61,176 bases of DNA from Pseudoalteromonas sp. FUC4 (GCF_008370255.1 NZ_SEUI01000004.1:561-61736); one strand, 5' to 3'. Shown: positions 1 through 8,808, numbered from the stretch's first letter. Notes: generated from the letters alone by a model not told the origin. Program-made: numbers and translations.

Positions 1-81
1 ATGCCGAACTCAGTAGTGAAACGAAACAGCGCCGATGATAGTGTAGCATTTGCTATGTGAAAGTAGGACATTACCAGGCTT
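1..81 (+). rRNA. rrf: 5S ribosomal RNA, 3' portion
   Basis: The window opens inside a 5S rRNA gene. The stretch GCCGAACTCAGTAGTG followed by the GTAGGACATTACCAGGC tail is the usual 3' two thirds of a gammaproteobacterial 5S rRNA. The 5' part lies before the window, and the rest of an rRNA operon is expected upstream. A terminator follows 11 bases later. The exact 3' end is placed by analogy with other 5S genes and could be off by a base or two. Confidence 0.9.
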
Positions 82-91
82 CAAATTAAAG

Positions 92-122
92 AAACCCGTT
101 ACAGCAATGTGACGGGTTTTTT
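92..122 (+). terminator. Rho-independent terminator after 5S rRNA
   Basis: A near-perfect stem (AAACCCGTTACA paired with TGTGACGGGTTT, loop GCAA) is followed by a run of T. It sits just after the first 5S gene, so it probably ends the rRNA operon or separates tandem 5S copies. Confidence 0.85.
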
Positions 123-155
123 GCTGTCTGGGATTTAATAAATAGCCAAGAGCCC

Positions 156-301
156 ATGACGAACTCAGTAGTGGCCGCTTTCGTACATCCTGTACTCCAC
201 GGCATTTGTATTCCTATACATCAAACAAAACAGCTCGAAGGCGAGCCCCGGCCAACGATAGTGTAGCATTTGCTATGTGAAAGTAGGACATTACCAGGCT
301 T
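156..301 (+). pseudogene. Broken second 5S rRNA copy
   Basis: Two pieces match the intact 5S at 1-81. The left piece (156-173) matches CGAACTCAGTAGTG with one change before it. The right piece (about 251-301) matches GATAGTGTAGCATTTGC through ACCAGGCT. Between them are two foreign stretches: about 50 bases at 174-222 holding short hairpins (GTAC...GTAC and TGTAT...ATACA), and about 16 bases at 235-250 forming GCTCG-AAGG-CGAGC. A short AAACAAAACAGC piece between the two insertions resembles the 5S sequence AAACGAAACAGC. The normal 5' part of 5S is absent before 156. It reads as a decayed tandem 5S gene that still has its own terminator downstream. Confidence 0.75.
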
Positions 302-313
302 CAAATTGTAGAG

Positions 314-343
314 AGCCCGATTCGAAAGAGTCGGGCTTTTTTA
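314..343 (+). terminator. Rho-independent terminator after broken 5S copy
   Basis: AGCCCGA and TCGGGCT form a 7-bp stem around a 10-base loop, followed by a T run. It follows the decayed 5S copy and is probably the final terminator of the rRNA operon. Confidence 0.85.
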
Positions 344-400
344 CGTCTGCAGAAAAGTAAAATGTGCGCAATTGACACACACTTACACAACACCTAGCAC

Positions 401-430
401 GTAGGTCGGGCGAGCGTAGCGACTCCCGAC
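401..430. repeat. REP-like extragenic palindrome
   Basis: GTCGGG at 405-410 and CCCGAC at 425-430 flank GCGAGCGTAGCGAC, giving a GC-rich imperfect palindrome in AT-rich intergenic DNA. This is the usual look of REP/BIME-type elements. No second copy was noticed in this window. The rest of 344-607 shows no gene. Confidence 0.5.
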
Positions 431-607
431 GCAAAGAGTGTGTAGCATTTCACTGTGACTCTCCACCGCTGTGGGAACCACGATATTCTGGAAAATTTAA
501 ATATAAGGGAATAGCGAACATTACTTACTCGAGGTCCTGCAGTCATAACTCGAACTCAATGGCTCATTGCTTCAGTACTAAAGTTTATAACCAAATTTAA
601 AGGCTAT

Positions 608-1456
608 TTAAAATAGTCCGTAAGCTTGGGTTTCTTCACTTTCAGATTCTTCTAGTTGAGTTGGTTTAAATATTACGCTTGGATCAATTAATACACTGTG
701 TTTTTGTGCGAGCTTGATTAATCCTCGCATCATATTTTTAGTTTGTGGGTCTAGATCAAAACCAACCTCAGTGAGCTTATCTAATGGTTTAATGTCTTCT
801 TTTTTATAGTCGATATTATCTTCGACTTTATCTACCAATAACCCTACATGTGGGCTCAAGCCGTCTTTAGTGGTAAAAACAATAATAGGTTTATAGTCTA
901 ATGTTATTTGTTCTTTAGCTGATTCAAATAAACGCTCAAGCTGAATTAGACTATTACGCTTAATTTTTTCGAGCAGAGCTGATGCGTGTTTATGATCACT
1001 TTGATTATGGGCTGCTATGGCTGCTTTCGTTGTTTCTAGTAATGATTGGAAGGGCTCGTCAAGCCGAGACATTGTTAATTTTAAGTCTTCATTGTCGGTG
1101 TTGAATTCTTTGTAAAACAGGACAAAATCTTTTAGTTCTACGTCATTATTTGAAATAGAAGCCGAGCTATTTAATAAGTTGCTTTGAAGGGTATTAAACC
1201 AGTTTAATAGTTTGTCTTGCCATATTCTTAGTTGCTTTAGTACATGCGCATTACTTTGTTCAGTTGAGATATTATTTAAAATAATACCTAAATCAAACAC
1301 CGGTGTTGGTATATCCATATAATCTTTAACACCAATAAAGCTTTTATTATTGTTTGGTAAAGTTGTTAGATTATTGTCAAAGCGCTCAGTTAATAAAATA
1401 TCGAGTATTTTTAGTGAAATTGTTTTGCAACCTACTTTAAAGTTTATTAATTCCAT
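608..1456 (-). CDS. CheW-like protein with helical (CZB-like) insert
   Basis: Residues about 1-63 look like the first half of a CheW domain: a beta-rich start, then LPNNNKSFIGVKDYMDIPTP and VFDLGIIL, matching the family pattern of LP-x-F-x-G-V-x-x-x-P-V-x-D-L. Residues about 188-265 look like the second half: VGLLVDKVEDNIDYKKEDI followed by an RGL...LIDPSVIF end. Between them lies a helical segment of about 120 residues with W79 and a spacing like the CZB chemoreceptor zinc-binding domain, but the expected His/Cys ligand positions hold Leu, Phe and Leu. The likely role is in a chemosensory array, coupling receptors to CheA. It is a single gene with no chemotaxis neighbours. The CheW call is fairly secure, the CZB relation is inferred. 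Confidence 0.6.
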   Translation of the reverse strand: MELINFKVGCKTISLKILDILLTERFDNNLTTLPNNNKSFIGVKDYMDIPTPVFDLGIILNNISTEQSNAHVLKQLRIWQDKLLNWFNTLQSNLLNSSASISNNDVELKDFVLFYKEFNTDNEDLKLTMSRLDEPFQSLLETTKAAIAAHNQSDHKHASALLEKIKRNSLIQLERLFESAKEQITLDYKPIIVFTTKDGLSPHVGLLVDKVEDNIDYKKEDIKPLDKLTEVGFDLDPQTKNMMRGLIKLAQKHSVLIDPSVIFKPTQLEESESEETQAYGLF

Positions 1457-1556
1457 GCCTTTATCTTAATTTACCTATTAATGCTTTAAGGATAGAACAA
1501 ATTAAATAAATAGCTTAAAGATGTATAAAATTTAAAAGAGATAGGGCAACTAGAAA

Positions 1557-3629
1557 TTATTGGATGGTGCTAGTGAGGTTTTTTATGGCGCGTTTAAATT
1601 GATTCTCAAGCTGTTTCTTTCCTAATAATCCTAAGTGTTTAATCACTTTTTCATTACTTTCATTTTGAAGTACTAACTTTATTAAAAGTTGTTTATCAGA
1701 CTCTGTTAATTGAGATATATAAGAAGGTGACTGGCTCAGTAACTGCCAAAGAGTTGCAGAGATACTAAATTGAGTGAAGTTACTTTTAGTGAGCAGCGCT
1801 AATCGCTCGTGAGTCTCTAGGCTTATTAATTCGTCGCTAAATCCTTCAATTAGGATATTCACGAGTTGCCAATCTAGTGTTTTAAAGTGTGTTAAAAGAG
1901 CATAAAAAAAATCGTTTTTAAACTGCTTTTTTAGAGATTGAATAATTGTACTTTTGTCACTTAAGCATTTAACCACAAGCGCCGAATGTTCAGCGGTGCT
2001 TTTATCGCGTTGATATCCCAGTTTTACGGTATCAAATCCTTGGTTCTGCCAAAAATTAAGTAACTGCGCTGTTGCGCCAAAGCTTGCACCAAACCAACTA
2101 CATTGGTCTTTTACTTGTGACTCGCAATAACTAAGTAACTTTTTACCAAGTCCTATATTGTGGGAACTCGGATCAATCGCTATTCGTACAACGCGAGCGC
2201 TCAGTTGTGTTAAACAGTCATTATTAAAGCTAAGTTGTGAGAGTGCTTGCGCCATTAAATGTCCTTGCGGACGGCGCTCTCCGCTTATAACCTGTAGGGC
2301 AAGTTCTTCACTAAAACCACCTTCTATAGCGATTAAGCATACGCCAACTAATTGATTATTAATTTTGCTAATAAATAGTCGTTGCGATGGTGCGTCTAGT
2401 AGTTGGCGTAAGTCGTTTACACTACTTTGATAGTGAGCCAGTGCAAGTAGGGCAATAACTTGCTGCAGTAAAGGTTCATTATTACCAAGGGACTGCTGTG
2501 TTATTTCACTATGTACTGGCTGCTCTAATTCATCACTACTTAACTCTATATATTCTGCATCGAGTGCAAGCAAGGTGCGAATGTGCTTCTCGAGGGGATC
2601 GTGTTTAGCAAAACGCAGGGGCTCATTAAGCGTTACAACTTTAGAGGCTTTATAGTGCGCTTTAATATAGTTACTAAAGCGAATGGTATAACCCCTACCA
2701 TTGCCTTCATATCCAATCAGAGTGCTTGCAAAGACTATGCGAGGGTAATGAGCTAGCATTTTTAGCAATAACGGAACAGGGATTGCCGCAGCTTCATCCA
2801 CTTGTAATAAATCGCACTCAGGTAGCGTATTTAATAACGCGTCAGGTGCAACGTAATGTAAGTTAGCGAGCTGTTTATCATCAGCGTTATATTGTATGCC
2901 TAACTCTTGGGCTAAATGTTTAAAGCTGCTATGGGTCGCTTTAAATTGAGTACTGCAAATAATTACTTTTTTATCAGTTAGTTTTGCCGCTGCTAAGCCA
3001 AGTGCTGCCGACTTACCTCTACCTCTATCGGCATTAATGAGTAAAGGTCTGTTGGCACGGCCATTAGCTACTTTTACTATTTGCTCAATACAGTTTTGCT
3101 GTGGCTCATAATCAATTTTATTATGCATTACGTAGCTAGCGTTATTACTAATAAAGCAATTTTTTTCACTCAAGTGAAAAGCGGGTAATTGCTTAATAAT
3201 ATTCGCGAAACGTTGATTAAATAAACTGTATTCAATGCTCTGACCGTGTGATTGCACTGTACTTAATGAGGGGTCTTGCCAAGAGGCTAAATCATCTAGT
3301 TCAGGCAGTAATAAAAACAGTATACCGCCTGCTTTAACGGTGCCGGCAAGTGCTGCAAGTTTATCAGGGTGCAAACCACTAAAACCATCGTAAACAGCAT
3401 GGGCAAATTCTTGCCCTAAAATTTGGTGTGTGCGAGTAGGCCAGCACGAATTTTTAATCGCGCACAGCTTGGATACAACAAGTGTATTGTTTTCATCTAT
3501 TAATGAGTTAAGTATTTCATAACACCAAGCTGAGCTGCCAGTAATTAATACTAGCTGACGATGATACGCGCCAGCTAATTGTTGCTCGAACTCATTTAGG
3601 TGTGCTTTATACCGCTTGTAATCGTGCAT
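1557..3629 (-). CDS. tmcA: tRNA(Met) cytidine acetyltransferase TmcA
   Basis: TmcA makes N4-acetylcytidine at the wobble base of elongator tRNA-Met, using acetyl-CoA and ATP. The 690 residues match the family length (about 670-700). An N-terminal domain is followed by an RNA-helicase-like ATPase with the Walker A sequence ADRGRGKS near residue 200 and the Walker B-like sequence LLQVDEAAAIP near 275. Further on come the STLIGYEGNGRGY signature and a GNAT acetyl-CoA site (RIAIDPSSHNIGLGKKLL) near 480. The start overlaps the end of uvrD by 23 bases, so the two are probably co-transcribed and translationally coupled. The reading frame is intact. Confidence 0.95.
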   Translation of the reverse strand: MHDYKRYKAHLNEFEQQLAGAYHRQLVLITGSSAWCYEILNSLIDENNTLVVSKLCAIKNSCWPTRTHQILGQEFAHAVYDGFSGLHPDKLAALAGTVKAGGILFLLLPELDDLASWQDPSLSTVQSHGQSIEYSLFNQRFANIIKQLPAFHLSEKNCFISNNASYVMHNKIDYEPQQNCIEQIVKVANGRANRPLLINADRGRGKSAALGLAAAKLTDKKVIICSTQFKATHSSFKHLAQELGIQYNADDKQLANLHYVAPDALLNTLPECDLLQVDEAAAIPVPLLLKMLAHYPRIVFASTLIGYEGNGRGYTIRFSNYIKAHYKASKVVTLNEPLRFAKHDPLEKHIRTLLALDAEYIELSSDELEQPVHSEITQQSLGNNEPLLQQVIALLALAHYQSSVNDLRQLLDAPSQRLFISKINNQLVGVCLIAIEGGFSEELALQVISGERRPQGHLMAQALSQLSFNNDCLTQLSARVVRIAIDPSSHNIGLGKKLLSYCESQVKDQCSWFGASFGATAQLLNFWQNQGFDTVKLGYQRDKSTAEHSALVVKCLSDKSTIIQSLKKQFKNDFFYALLTHFKTLDWQLVNILIEGFSDELISLETHERLALLTKSNFTQFSISATLWQLLSQSPSYISQLTESDKQLLIKLVLQNESNEKVIKHLGLLGKKQLENQFKRAIKNLTSTIQ

Positions 3630-5772
3630 AGGCCGTTACTAACCATTTACTACCAAGGTCATCAAAGTTAACTTGTACGCGAGATTGTGCGCCACTGCCT
3701 TCGTAATTTAGTACGGTACCAATACCAAACTTAGCATGCAGTACGCGTTGTCCTAAGTTAAAGCCACTGTCTTCAAATGCGGCATGGCTAACTGATGCGC
3801 TAAAACGCCCAGCGGCAGGCGGGCGAGAAACCTGTGTTTTAATACGGATTTCTTCTACGCAGTCTTCAGGGATTTCGCGTAAAAAGCGAGATGGGCTATG
3901 GTATTTTTCTTGACCGTATAAGCGGCGACTCTCAGCATGGCTAATGTATAACTTATCCATTGCTCGTGTCATGCCTACATAACAAAGGCGGCGCTCTTCT
4001 TCTAAGCGACCCGACTCTTCGTTGCTTTGCTGAGAAGGGAACATGCCTTCTTCTACGCCTACCATAAACACTAGCGGAAACTCCAAGCCTTTAGCTGAGT
4101 GAAGCGTCATCATTTGTACGGCGTCTTCGTGTTCTTCCGCTTGTCCTTCACCTGACTCTAGTGACGTATGGGCTAAAAAGCCTTGTAGTGGTGAGCTGTA
4201 CTCTTCGTCTTCAGGCAGCTCATACTGATCACAAGCGCTAATTAGCTCTTCTAAGTTTTCTACGCGAGCACGGCCTTTTTCACCTTTTTCGGCTTGGTAC
4301 ATTGCCATCAAGCCTGAGGTTTGAATTGTGTACTTGGCTTGCTCATGCAAAGTAAGATCGCTAATTTTATCTTCTATTTGTTCAACGAGTTCTACAAACT
4401 TACTTACTGCGCCAGAGGCACGGCCAGATAAATGCTGTTGTTCTACAATTGCTTTTGCGGCATACCAAAGCGGTAACGACTCTGCTCGAGCACAATCGCG
4501 TATATGGCTCAATGTTTTATCACCAATACCGCGTGCTGGCGTATTAATTACACGCTCAAACGCGGCATCGTCTTGACGATTACCTACTAGGCGTAAATAC
4601 GAAAGCGCATCTTTAATTTCTTGTCGTTCGAAGAATCGCATACCACCATAAATACGGTATTTTAAGCCTTCTTGCAGCATGGCCTCCTCGAGTACACGAG
4701 ATTGCGCGTTACTACGGTATAAAATTGCGGCATCTTGTAGGGCATTACCTGCATTTAACCAACTTCGTAGTTTGCTACTTACAAAGCGTGCTTCGTCTAA
4801 CTCATTAAATGCTGCATAAATAGAGATTGGCTCGCCGTCGTTACCGTCGGTCCACAAGCTTTTACCCATACGTTCTGAGTTATTTTGAATTAATGCATTA
4901 GACGCTTTCAGAATAGTTGCTGTTGAACGGTAGTTTTGTTCAAGGCGAATGGTTTCTGCGCTAAAGTCAGTTAAAAAACGTTTAATGTTTTCGATTTTAG
5001 CACCACGCCAACCATAAATACTTTGGTCATCGTCGCCTACAATCATAATGCTGCTTGTATCGCCTGCAAGTAACTTTAACCATGCATATTGAATGGTATT
5101 TGTATCTTGGAACTCGTCTACTAGCATATGTGCAAAGCGTTGCTGGTAATGACGCAGTAACGTAGGGTTATTTTTTAACACTTCGTAGCTGCGTAGTAAT
5201 ATTTCGGCAAAATCTACTAGGCCAGCTCTGTCACAGGCTTCTTGATAGGCGGCGTAAACACGCAGCATCATTTGTTCGTTAATATCGTATGCTTGAATAT
5301 CTTTAGGGCGAAGTGCTTCATCTTTTTTGGCGCTTATGTACCAGCCAAATTGTTTAGCAGGCCATTTTTTATCATCAATATTCATCGATTTTAATAAGCG
5401 CTTGATCATCCGAAGTTGATCGTCAGAGTCTAAAATTTGAAAGGCTTCTGGTAGGTTAGCTTCACGGTGATGAGCACGTAAGATACGATGCGATAAACCA
5501 TGGAACGTACCAATCCACATACCACCTACAGGGGCTTTTAGTGTTTCTTCAACGCGGCTGCGCATTTCTTTAGCCGCTTTATTAGTAAAGGTTACGGCAA
5601 AAATACTGTAAGCAGATGCTTGCTCAACTTGCATAAGCCACGCAATACGATGAACTAACACTCGTGTTTTGCCAGACCCAGCACCTGCTAATACCAGCAT
5701 GTTTTGTAGTGGGGCTGCAACGGCATCGCGTTGTTTGTCATTTAAGCCATCGAGTAATTGTGAAACGTCCAT
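3607..5772 (-). CDS. uvrD: DNA helicase II UvrD
   Basis: This superfamily 1 helicase unwinds 3'-5' in nucleotide excision repair and methyl-directed mismatch repair. The 721 residues match the E. coli length. Motifs run in the expected order: Walker A AGAGSGKT (about 29-36), VDEFQDT (about 218), GDDDQSIYGWRG, LEQNYRS, TLHSAKGLEF and the YVGMTRA motif, followed by a C-terminal Tudor-like segment (LGQRVLHAKFGIGTVL). A LexA box lies 67-82 bases upstream of the start, so SOS control is likely, as in E. coli. It is first in a uvrD-tmcA unit. Confidence 0.97.
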   Translation of the reverse strand: MDVSQLLDGLNDKQRDAVAAPLQNMLVLAGAGSGKTRVLVHRIAWLMQVEQASAYSIFAVTFTNKAAKEMRSRVEETLKAPVGGMWIGTFHGLSHRILRAHHREANLPEAFQILDSDDQLRMIKRLLKSMNIDDKKWPAKQFGWYISAKKDEALRPKDIQAYDINEQMMLRVYAAYQEACDRAGLVDFAEILLRSYEVLKNNPTLLRHYQQRFAHMLVDEFQDTNTIQYAWLKLLAGDTSSIMIVGDDDQSIYGWRGAKIENIKRFLTDFSAETIRLEQNYRSTATILKASNALIQNNSERMGKSLWTDGNDGEPISIYAAFNELDEARFVSSKLRSWLNAGNALQDAAILYRSNAQSRVLEEAMLQEGLKYRIYGGMRFFERQEIKDALSYLRLVGNRQDDAAFERVINTPARGIGDKTLSHIRDCARAESLPLWYAAKAIVEQQHLSGRASGAVSKFVELVEQIEDKISDLTLHEQAKYTIQTSGLMAMYQAEKGEKGRARVENLEELISACDQYELPEDEEYSSPLQGFLAHTSLESGEGQAEEHEDAVQMMTLHSAKGLEFPLVFMVGVEEGMFPSQQSNEESGRLEEERRLCYVGMTRAMDKLYISHAESRRLYGQEKYHSPSRFLREIPEDCVEEIRIKTQVSRPPAAGRFSASVSHAAFEDSGFNLGQRVLHAKFGIGTVLNYEGSGAQSRVQVNFDDLGSKWLVTAYARLQAV

Positions 5773-5838
5773 CGTTACGCCTTTTTAATCAATATTGTGG
5801 GCAGTATAACAGGTGTTTTTGTTAGGCTAAATAAAATA

Positions 5839-5854
5839 CTGTTTTTATAAACAG
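5839..5854. promoter_or_regulatory. LexA (SOS) box upstream of uvrD
   Basis: CTGT-TTTTATAA-ACAG matches the gammaproteobacterial LexA consensus CTGT-N8-ACAG exactly and has an AT-rich centre. It lies 67 bases before the uvrD start on the minus strand. No competing gene starts close by on the plus strand; the next start is at 6075. A second short inverted repeat (GCTATTTATAAAATAGC) follows directly. Nothing else was recognised in 5773-6074. Confidence 0.8.
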
Positions 5855-6074
5855 CTATTTATAAAATAGCCTTAAAAACGAGTAACTTGCTATTTTTTTG
5901 AACAAACAAAAAGTGTAAACGCACAATAAAAATTGCTAATTTGACCTAAAGTTAGCAAAATTTACTAACTCTCTAAATCTAGACTAATTTAACTATATGA
6001 TTTGTAAGCCTTAATAAATTGGCATAGAGTGTGTAAGTAGATAATTATAAAATCAAATAAATACAGAGGTTAGT

Positions 6075-6299
6075 ATGGCAGATCAAGGTTCTGGCGGTAA
6101 CGTAATCGCAGCATTATGTAATATATTTTTTCCTGGTTTAGGGCAGTTAGTGCAAGGGCGTATTTTAGCGGCTATATTTTTTGCACTCGCTATTATAATA
6201 AGTTACGCACTAATTTATGTGCTTGTAGGTTTTGTACTTGTGCCTATTATTTACTTATGGTCGATTATTGACGCAGCGCGTTATAGATCGCGAAGTTAA
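6075..6299 (+). CDS. Small TM2-like inner membrane protein
   Basis: This 74-residue protein starts after the RBS-like GAGG (spacing about 6). The first hydrophobic stretch contains FFPGLGQLVQGR, the TM2-domain type of turn (PGLGQ-x-x-x-GR). A second long hydrophobic stretch follows at about 30-62, and the end is basic (YRSRS). The function is unknown. It is a single gene followed by its own strong terminator. Confidence 0.7.
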   Translation: MADQGSGGNVIAALCNIFFPGLGQLVQGRILAAIFFALAIIISYALIYVLVGFVLVPIIYLWSIIDAARYRSRS

Positions 6300-6315
6300 C
6301 GGCTTTAAAGTTGAG

Positions 6316-6344
6316 TAAAATAGCGCCCTAGTGGCGCTATTTTA
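6316..6344 (+). terminator. Terminator after TM2-like gene
   Basis: A perfect 12-bp stem (TAAAATAGCGCC with GGCGCTATTTTA, loop CTAGT) lies 16 bases after the stop codon and has a T-rich right arm. Because the left arm is A-rich it may work in both directions. Confidence 0.85.
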
Positions 6345-6415
6345 CTTTATATGTCCTGTGGTTTGCGGGCGTTTACGTATATAATTACGCAATTAAAGAT
6401 TTACAGGCAAACCCT

Positions 6416-6784
6416 ATGGAATATCAATTTATTCGCGACCCTATTAGTGGGCTACGTATTAAAATAAGCAGTGAACACGCCATTATTGGTCGCTGGCTAA
6501 ACGAAGAAATAGGCAAAGACAAAGTAGCTATGGTGCAAGCGCTTATTGCATCGGTGAGTTCAAGCTATGAGCCGTTAACGCTAAAAGGCCAAGAAATAGA
6601 TTTAATATTAACCAAAGACGAAGCACTATTTGAAGCCCATGCGCTTCATCAAGACAGTGAAGACCTAATAGCGTATCAAGATGACGATTTAGCGCTTGAA
6701 GAAAATGGTTTAAGTAGTGGTTGTGGCTTTGAAGATTTCATTGATTTAATTGACTCATGGCATGAATTTACGACTTCACGATAA
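6416..6784 (+). CDS. yacL: YacL family protein (UPF0231)
   Basis: The 122-residue acidic protein begins EYQFIRDPISGLRIKISSEH, which parallels E. coli YacL ([20 protein letters not shown]), and shares the GRWLNEE and CGFEDFIDLI blocks (YacL GHWFNEE and CGVEDFLQVV). The function of the family is not known. Start at the ATG after ACAGG. The next gene starts 103 bases later, so co-transcription with the dUTPase gene is possible. Confidence 0.85.
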   Translation: MEYQFIRDPISGLRIKISSEHAIIGRWLNEEIGKDKVAMVQALIASVSSSYEPLTLKGQEIDLILTKDEALFEAHALHQDSEDLIAYQDDDLALEENGLSSGCGFEDFIDLIDSWHEFTTSR

Positions 6785-6887
6785 ACATAATTAGCACACT
6801 AATGAAATATACAGCAATGCACAATCCGCATTTTATCTGTATTATTACACCAACGAAATTACGCCAACCAGAACGACAGGAATTGAT

Positions 6888-7511
6888 ATGTCTGCCAATT
6901 TAAACAAGCTAGTAGTGATGCTAGAAATGCAAAACGCCATGAATACCAAAGTACATGAGCAATGGTTTACTCAAGGATTTGAATGGTACCGCGCTATTTG
7001 GGTTGAGTGTGCTGAAATGCTGGATCATCATGGTTGGAAATGGTGGAAAAAACAAACACCAGATACCGAACAAGTTATTTTAGAGTTGGTTGATATTTTT
7101 CATTTTGGTCTATCGCTTAGAATTGACGGCAAAACTAGCTACGAAGACTTAGCAAAGCAACTTGAAACTGAGCTTAGTAATGCTCAACAAGCGGATGACT
7201 TTAAACAAACGCTAGAAATATTAGCGGCTTGCGCTGTTGCAGATAAAACGTTTAATGCCGCTGCCTTTGCCGGCTGTATGGCGCAAATGGGTATGGATAT
7301 TGATGATTTATATCGCGGCTACGTAGGTAAAAATACGTTAAACTTTTTCCGCCAAGATCACGGTTACAAAGATGGTAGCTATATCAAAGAGTGGAACGGG
7401 CAAGAAGATAACGAGCATTTAGTTGAAGTAGTTAAAAGCCTTGATACGGAACATGCAGATTTTGCAAAGTTAGTATACCAAGGTCTTGAAGCGCGTTACC
7501 CAAAAATCTAG
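6888..7511 (+). CDS. Dimeric (all-alpha) dUTP diphosphatase
   Basis: It hydrolyses dUTP to dUMP and pyrophosphate, keeping uracil out of DNA and feeding thymidylate synthesis. The MazG/all-alpha NTP pyrophosphatase metal-binding pattern is visible: VECAEMLDHHGWKWW (ExxE) followed by ILELVDIFHF (ExxD) about 25 residues later. The N-terminal segment (MLEMQNAMN) also fits the dimeric dUTPase family, not the trimeric Dut family. The RBS AGGA lies 7 bases before the ATG. Length is 207 aa. Confidence 0.85.
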   Translation: MSANLNKLVVMLEMQNAMNTKVHEQWFTQGFEWYRAIWVECAEMLDHHGWKWWKKQTPDTEQVILELVDIFHFGLSLRIDGKTSYEDLAKQLETELSNAQQADDFKQTLEILAACAVADKTFNAAAFAGCMAQMGMDIDDLYRGYVGKNTLNFFRQDHGYKDGSYIKEWNGQEDNEHLVEVVKSLDTEHADFAKLVYQGLEARYPKI

Positions 7512-7526
7512 CCCAAGTAAACTACG

Positions 7527-8174
7527 TTAAATAATCTTACGATAGTCGGTAACACTCAGGTAATCGGCTATTTCGTTATGTGGTTGTTGGCTATCAGGGT
7601 TAGCAACTGCAAGTAAGTGCTCAATGCCGTATTCTCGTGCGGCATTTAATACCGGCACACTGTCATCTACAAACAAAGTGCGCTGCTTATTAAACCCTAA
7701 GTCTTTTTGTACTTGGTGCCACAAACTTTGCTGCTCTTTACTTACTCCATATTCATGAGTAGACACTACACCATCTAGGTAGTTATCAATCGCTGTATGC
7801 TCAAATTTCAGCATGACACTCTCAGGGTGGGCGTTGGTAAGTAAAATTAACTCTTTGCCTGCTTTTTTAAGCTCAGTTAAAAAATGAGGTACGTCTTCGC
7901 GCATTTTAATTAAATGCTGAGACTCTCGTTTAAGCTCCATTATAGGCAAGCTTAATTGCTGCTCCCAATAATCTAAACAATACCACTGTATTTGACCGCT
8001 CACAGCTTGATAGCGTTTTAAAATATCTGCTTTAGCTGCATCTAGGCTAATGCCTCTCGCTAATGCGTGTTGCGCAGGGATAACGTTAAGCCAAAAATGA
8101 CTGTCGTAATGTAAATCGAGTAATGTTCCATCCATATCGAGCAAAACGGTATCGATTTTTGACCAATTTAACAT
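7527..8174 (-). CDS. yrfG: GMP/IMP nucleotidase YrfG (HAD family)
   Basis: This HAD-superfamily phosphatase of 215 aa is predicted to dephosphorylate purine 5'-nucleotides. Motif I is LLDMDGTLLDL (nucleophile Asp and acid Asp), motif II LLTNAH, the motif III Lys is in YGVSKEQQSLW, and motif IV is LFVDDSVPVLNAA. It is divergent from nudE with about 60 bases between the starts. yrfG and nudE are also neighbours in E. coli, which supports the assignment. Confidence 0.88.
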   Translation of the reverse strand: MLNWSKIDTVLLDMDGTLLDLHYDSHFWLNVIPAQHALARGISLDAAKADILKRYQAVSGQIQWYCLDYWEQQLSLPIMELKRESQHLIKMREDVPHFLTELKKAGKELILLTNAHPESVMLKFEHTAIDNYLDGVVSTHEYGVSKEQQSLWHQVQKDLGFNKQRTLFVDDSVPVLNAAREYGIEHLLAVANPDSQQPHNEIADYLSVTDYRKII

Positions 8175-8235
8175 AGGAATTTCAACTTATAAGGTTTATT
8201 ATTGAACTAACTGCCATGATAGCAAATTAACGCCA

Positions 8236-8808
8236 ATGACACAGAAAAAGCACCCAACACCACCACAAATCCTCAGTAACAATGTTGTTGCTAAAAGTCG
8301 CCTGTTTACTGTGGAGTCTTTAGAGCTAAAGTTTTCTAATAACGAAGAGCGTCAGTATGAGCGAATTCGCGGCGGTGGCCGGGGAGCAGTGATGATTGTT
8401 CCGTTAAGTGCAGATAACGAATTGCTACTTGTACGTGAATACTGTGCGGGCACAAACGATTACCAGTTAGGTTTTCCTAAAGGCTTAATCGATCCGGGCG
8501 AAACGCCAGAGCAAGCTGCTAACAGAGAGCTTAAAGAAGAAATTGGCTTTGGTGCTGAGTATTTTAAACCATTAAGAACAGTAACAATGGCGCCGAGTTA
8601 CTTTAATGCCACTATGCATATTTTATTTGCTAAGCAATTATACCCACAAACCCTTATTGGCGACGAACCAGAGCCGCTTGTTGTTGTTAAGTGGCCATTA
8701 ACTCAGTGGCAGTCATTATTAGACCAAGAAGATTTTACCGAAGCACGCAGTGTTGCAGCTTTGCTATTATTAGATAAGTATTTAGCGTCTGGAGCTGCCG
8801 ATGAATAA
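8236..8808 (+). CDS. nudE: ADP compounds hydrolase NudE (Nudix)
   Basis: NudE hydrolyses ADP-ribose, Ap3A and NADH-type ADP compounds. The Nudix box is complete: G-LIDPGE-TPEQAAN-RELKEEIGFGA fits GX5EX7REUXEEXGU. The 190-aa length and the start (KHPTPPQILSNNVVAKSRLF) fit the NudE subfamily. The 3' end overlaps cysQ by 8 bases, so the two are translated as a coupled pair. Confidence 0.9.
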   Translation: MTQKKHPTPPQILSNNVVAKSRLFTVESLELKFSNNEERQYERIRGGGRGAVMIVPLSADNELLLVREYCAGTNDYQLGFPKGLIDPGETPEQAANRELKEEIGFGAEYFKPLRTVTMAPSYFNATMHILFAKQLYPQTLIGDEPEPLVVVKWPLTQWQSLLDQEDFTEARSVAALLLLDKYLASGAADE

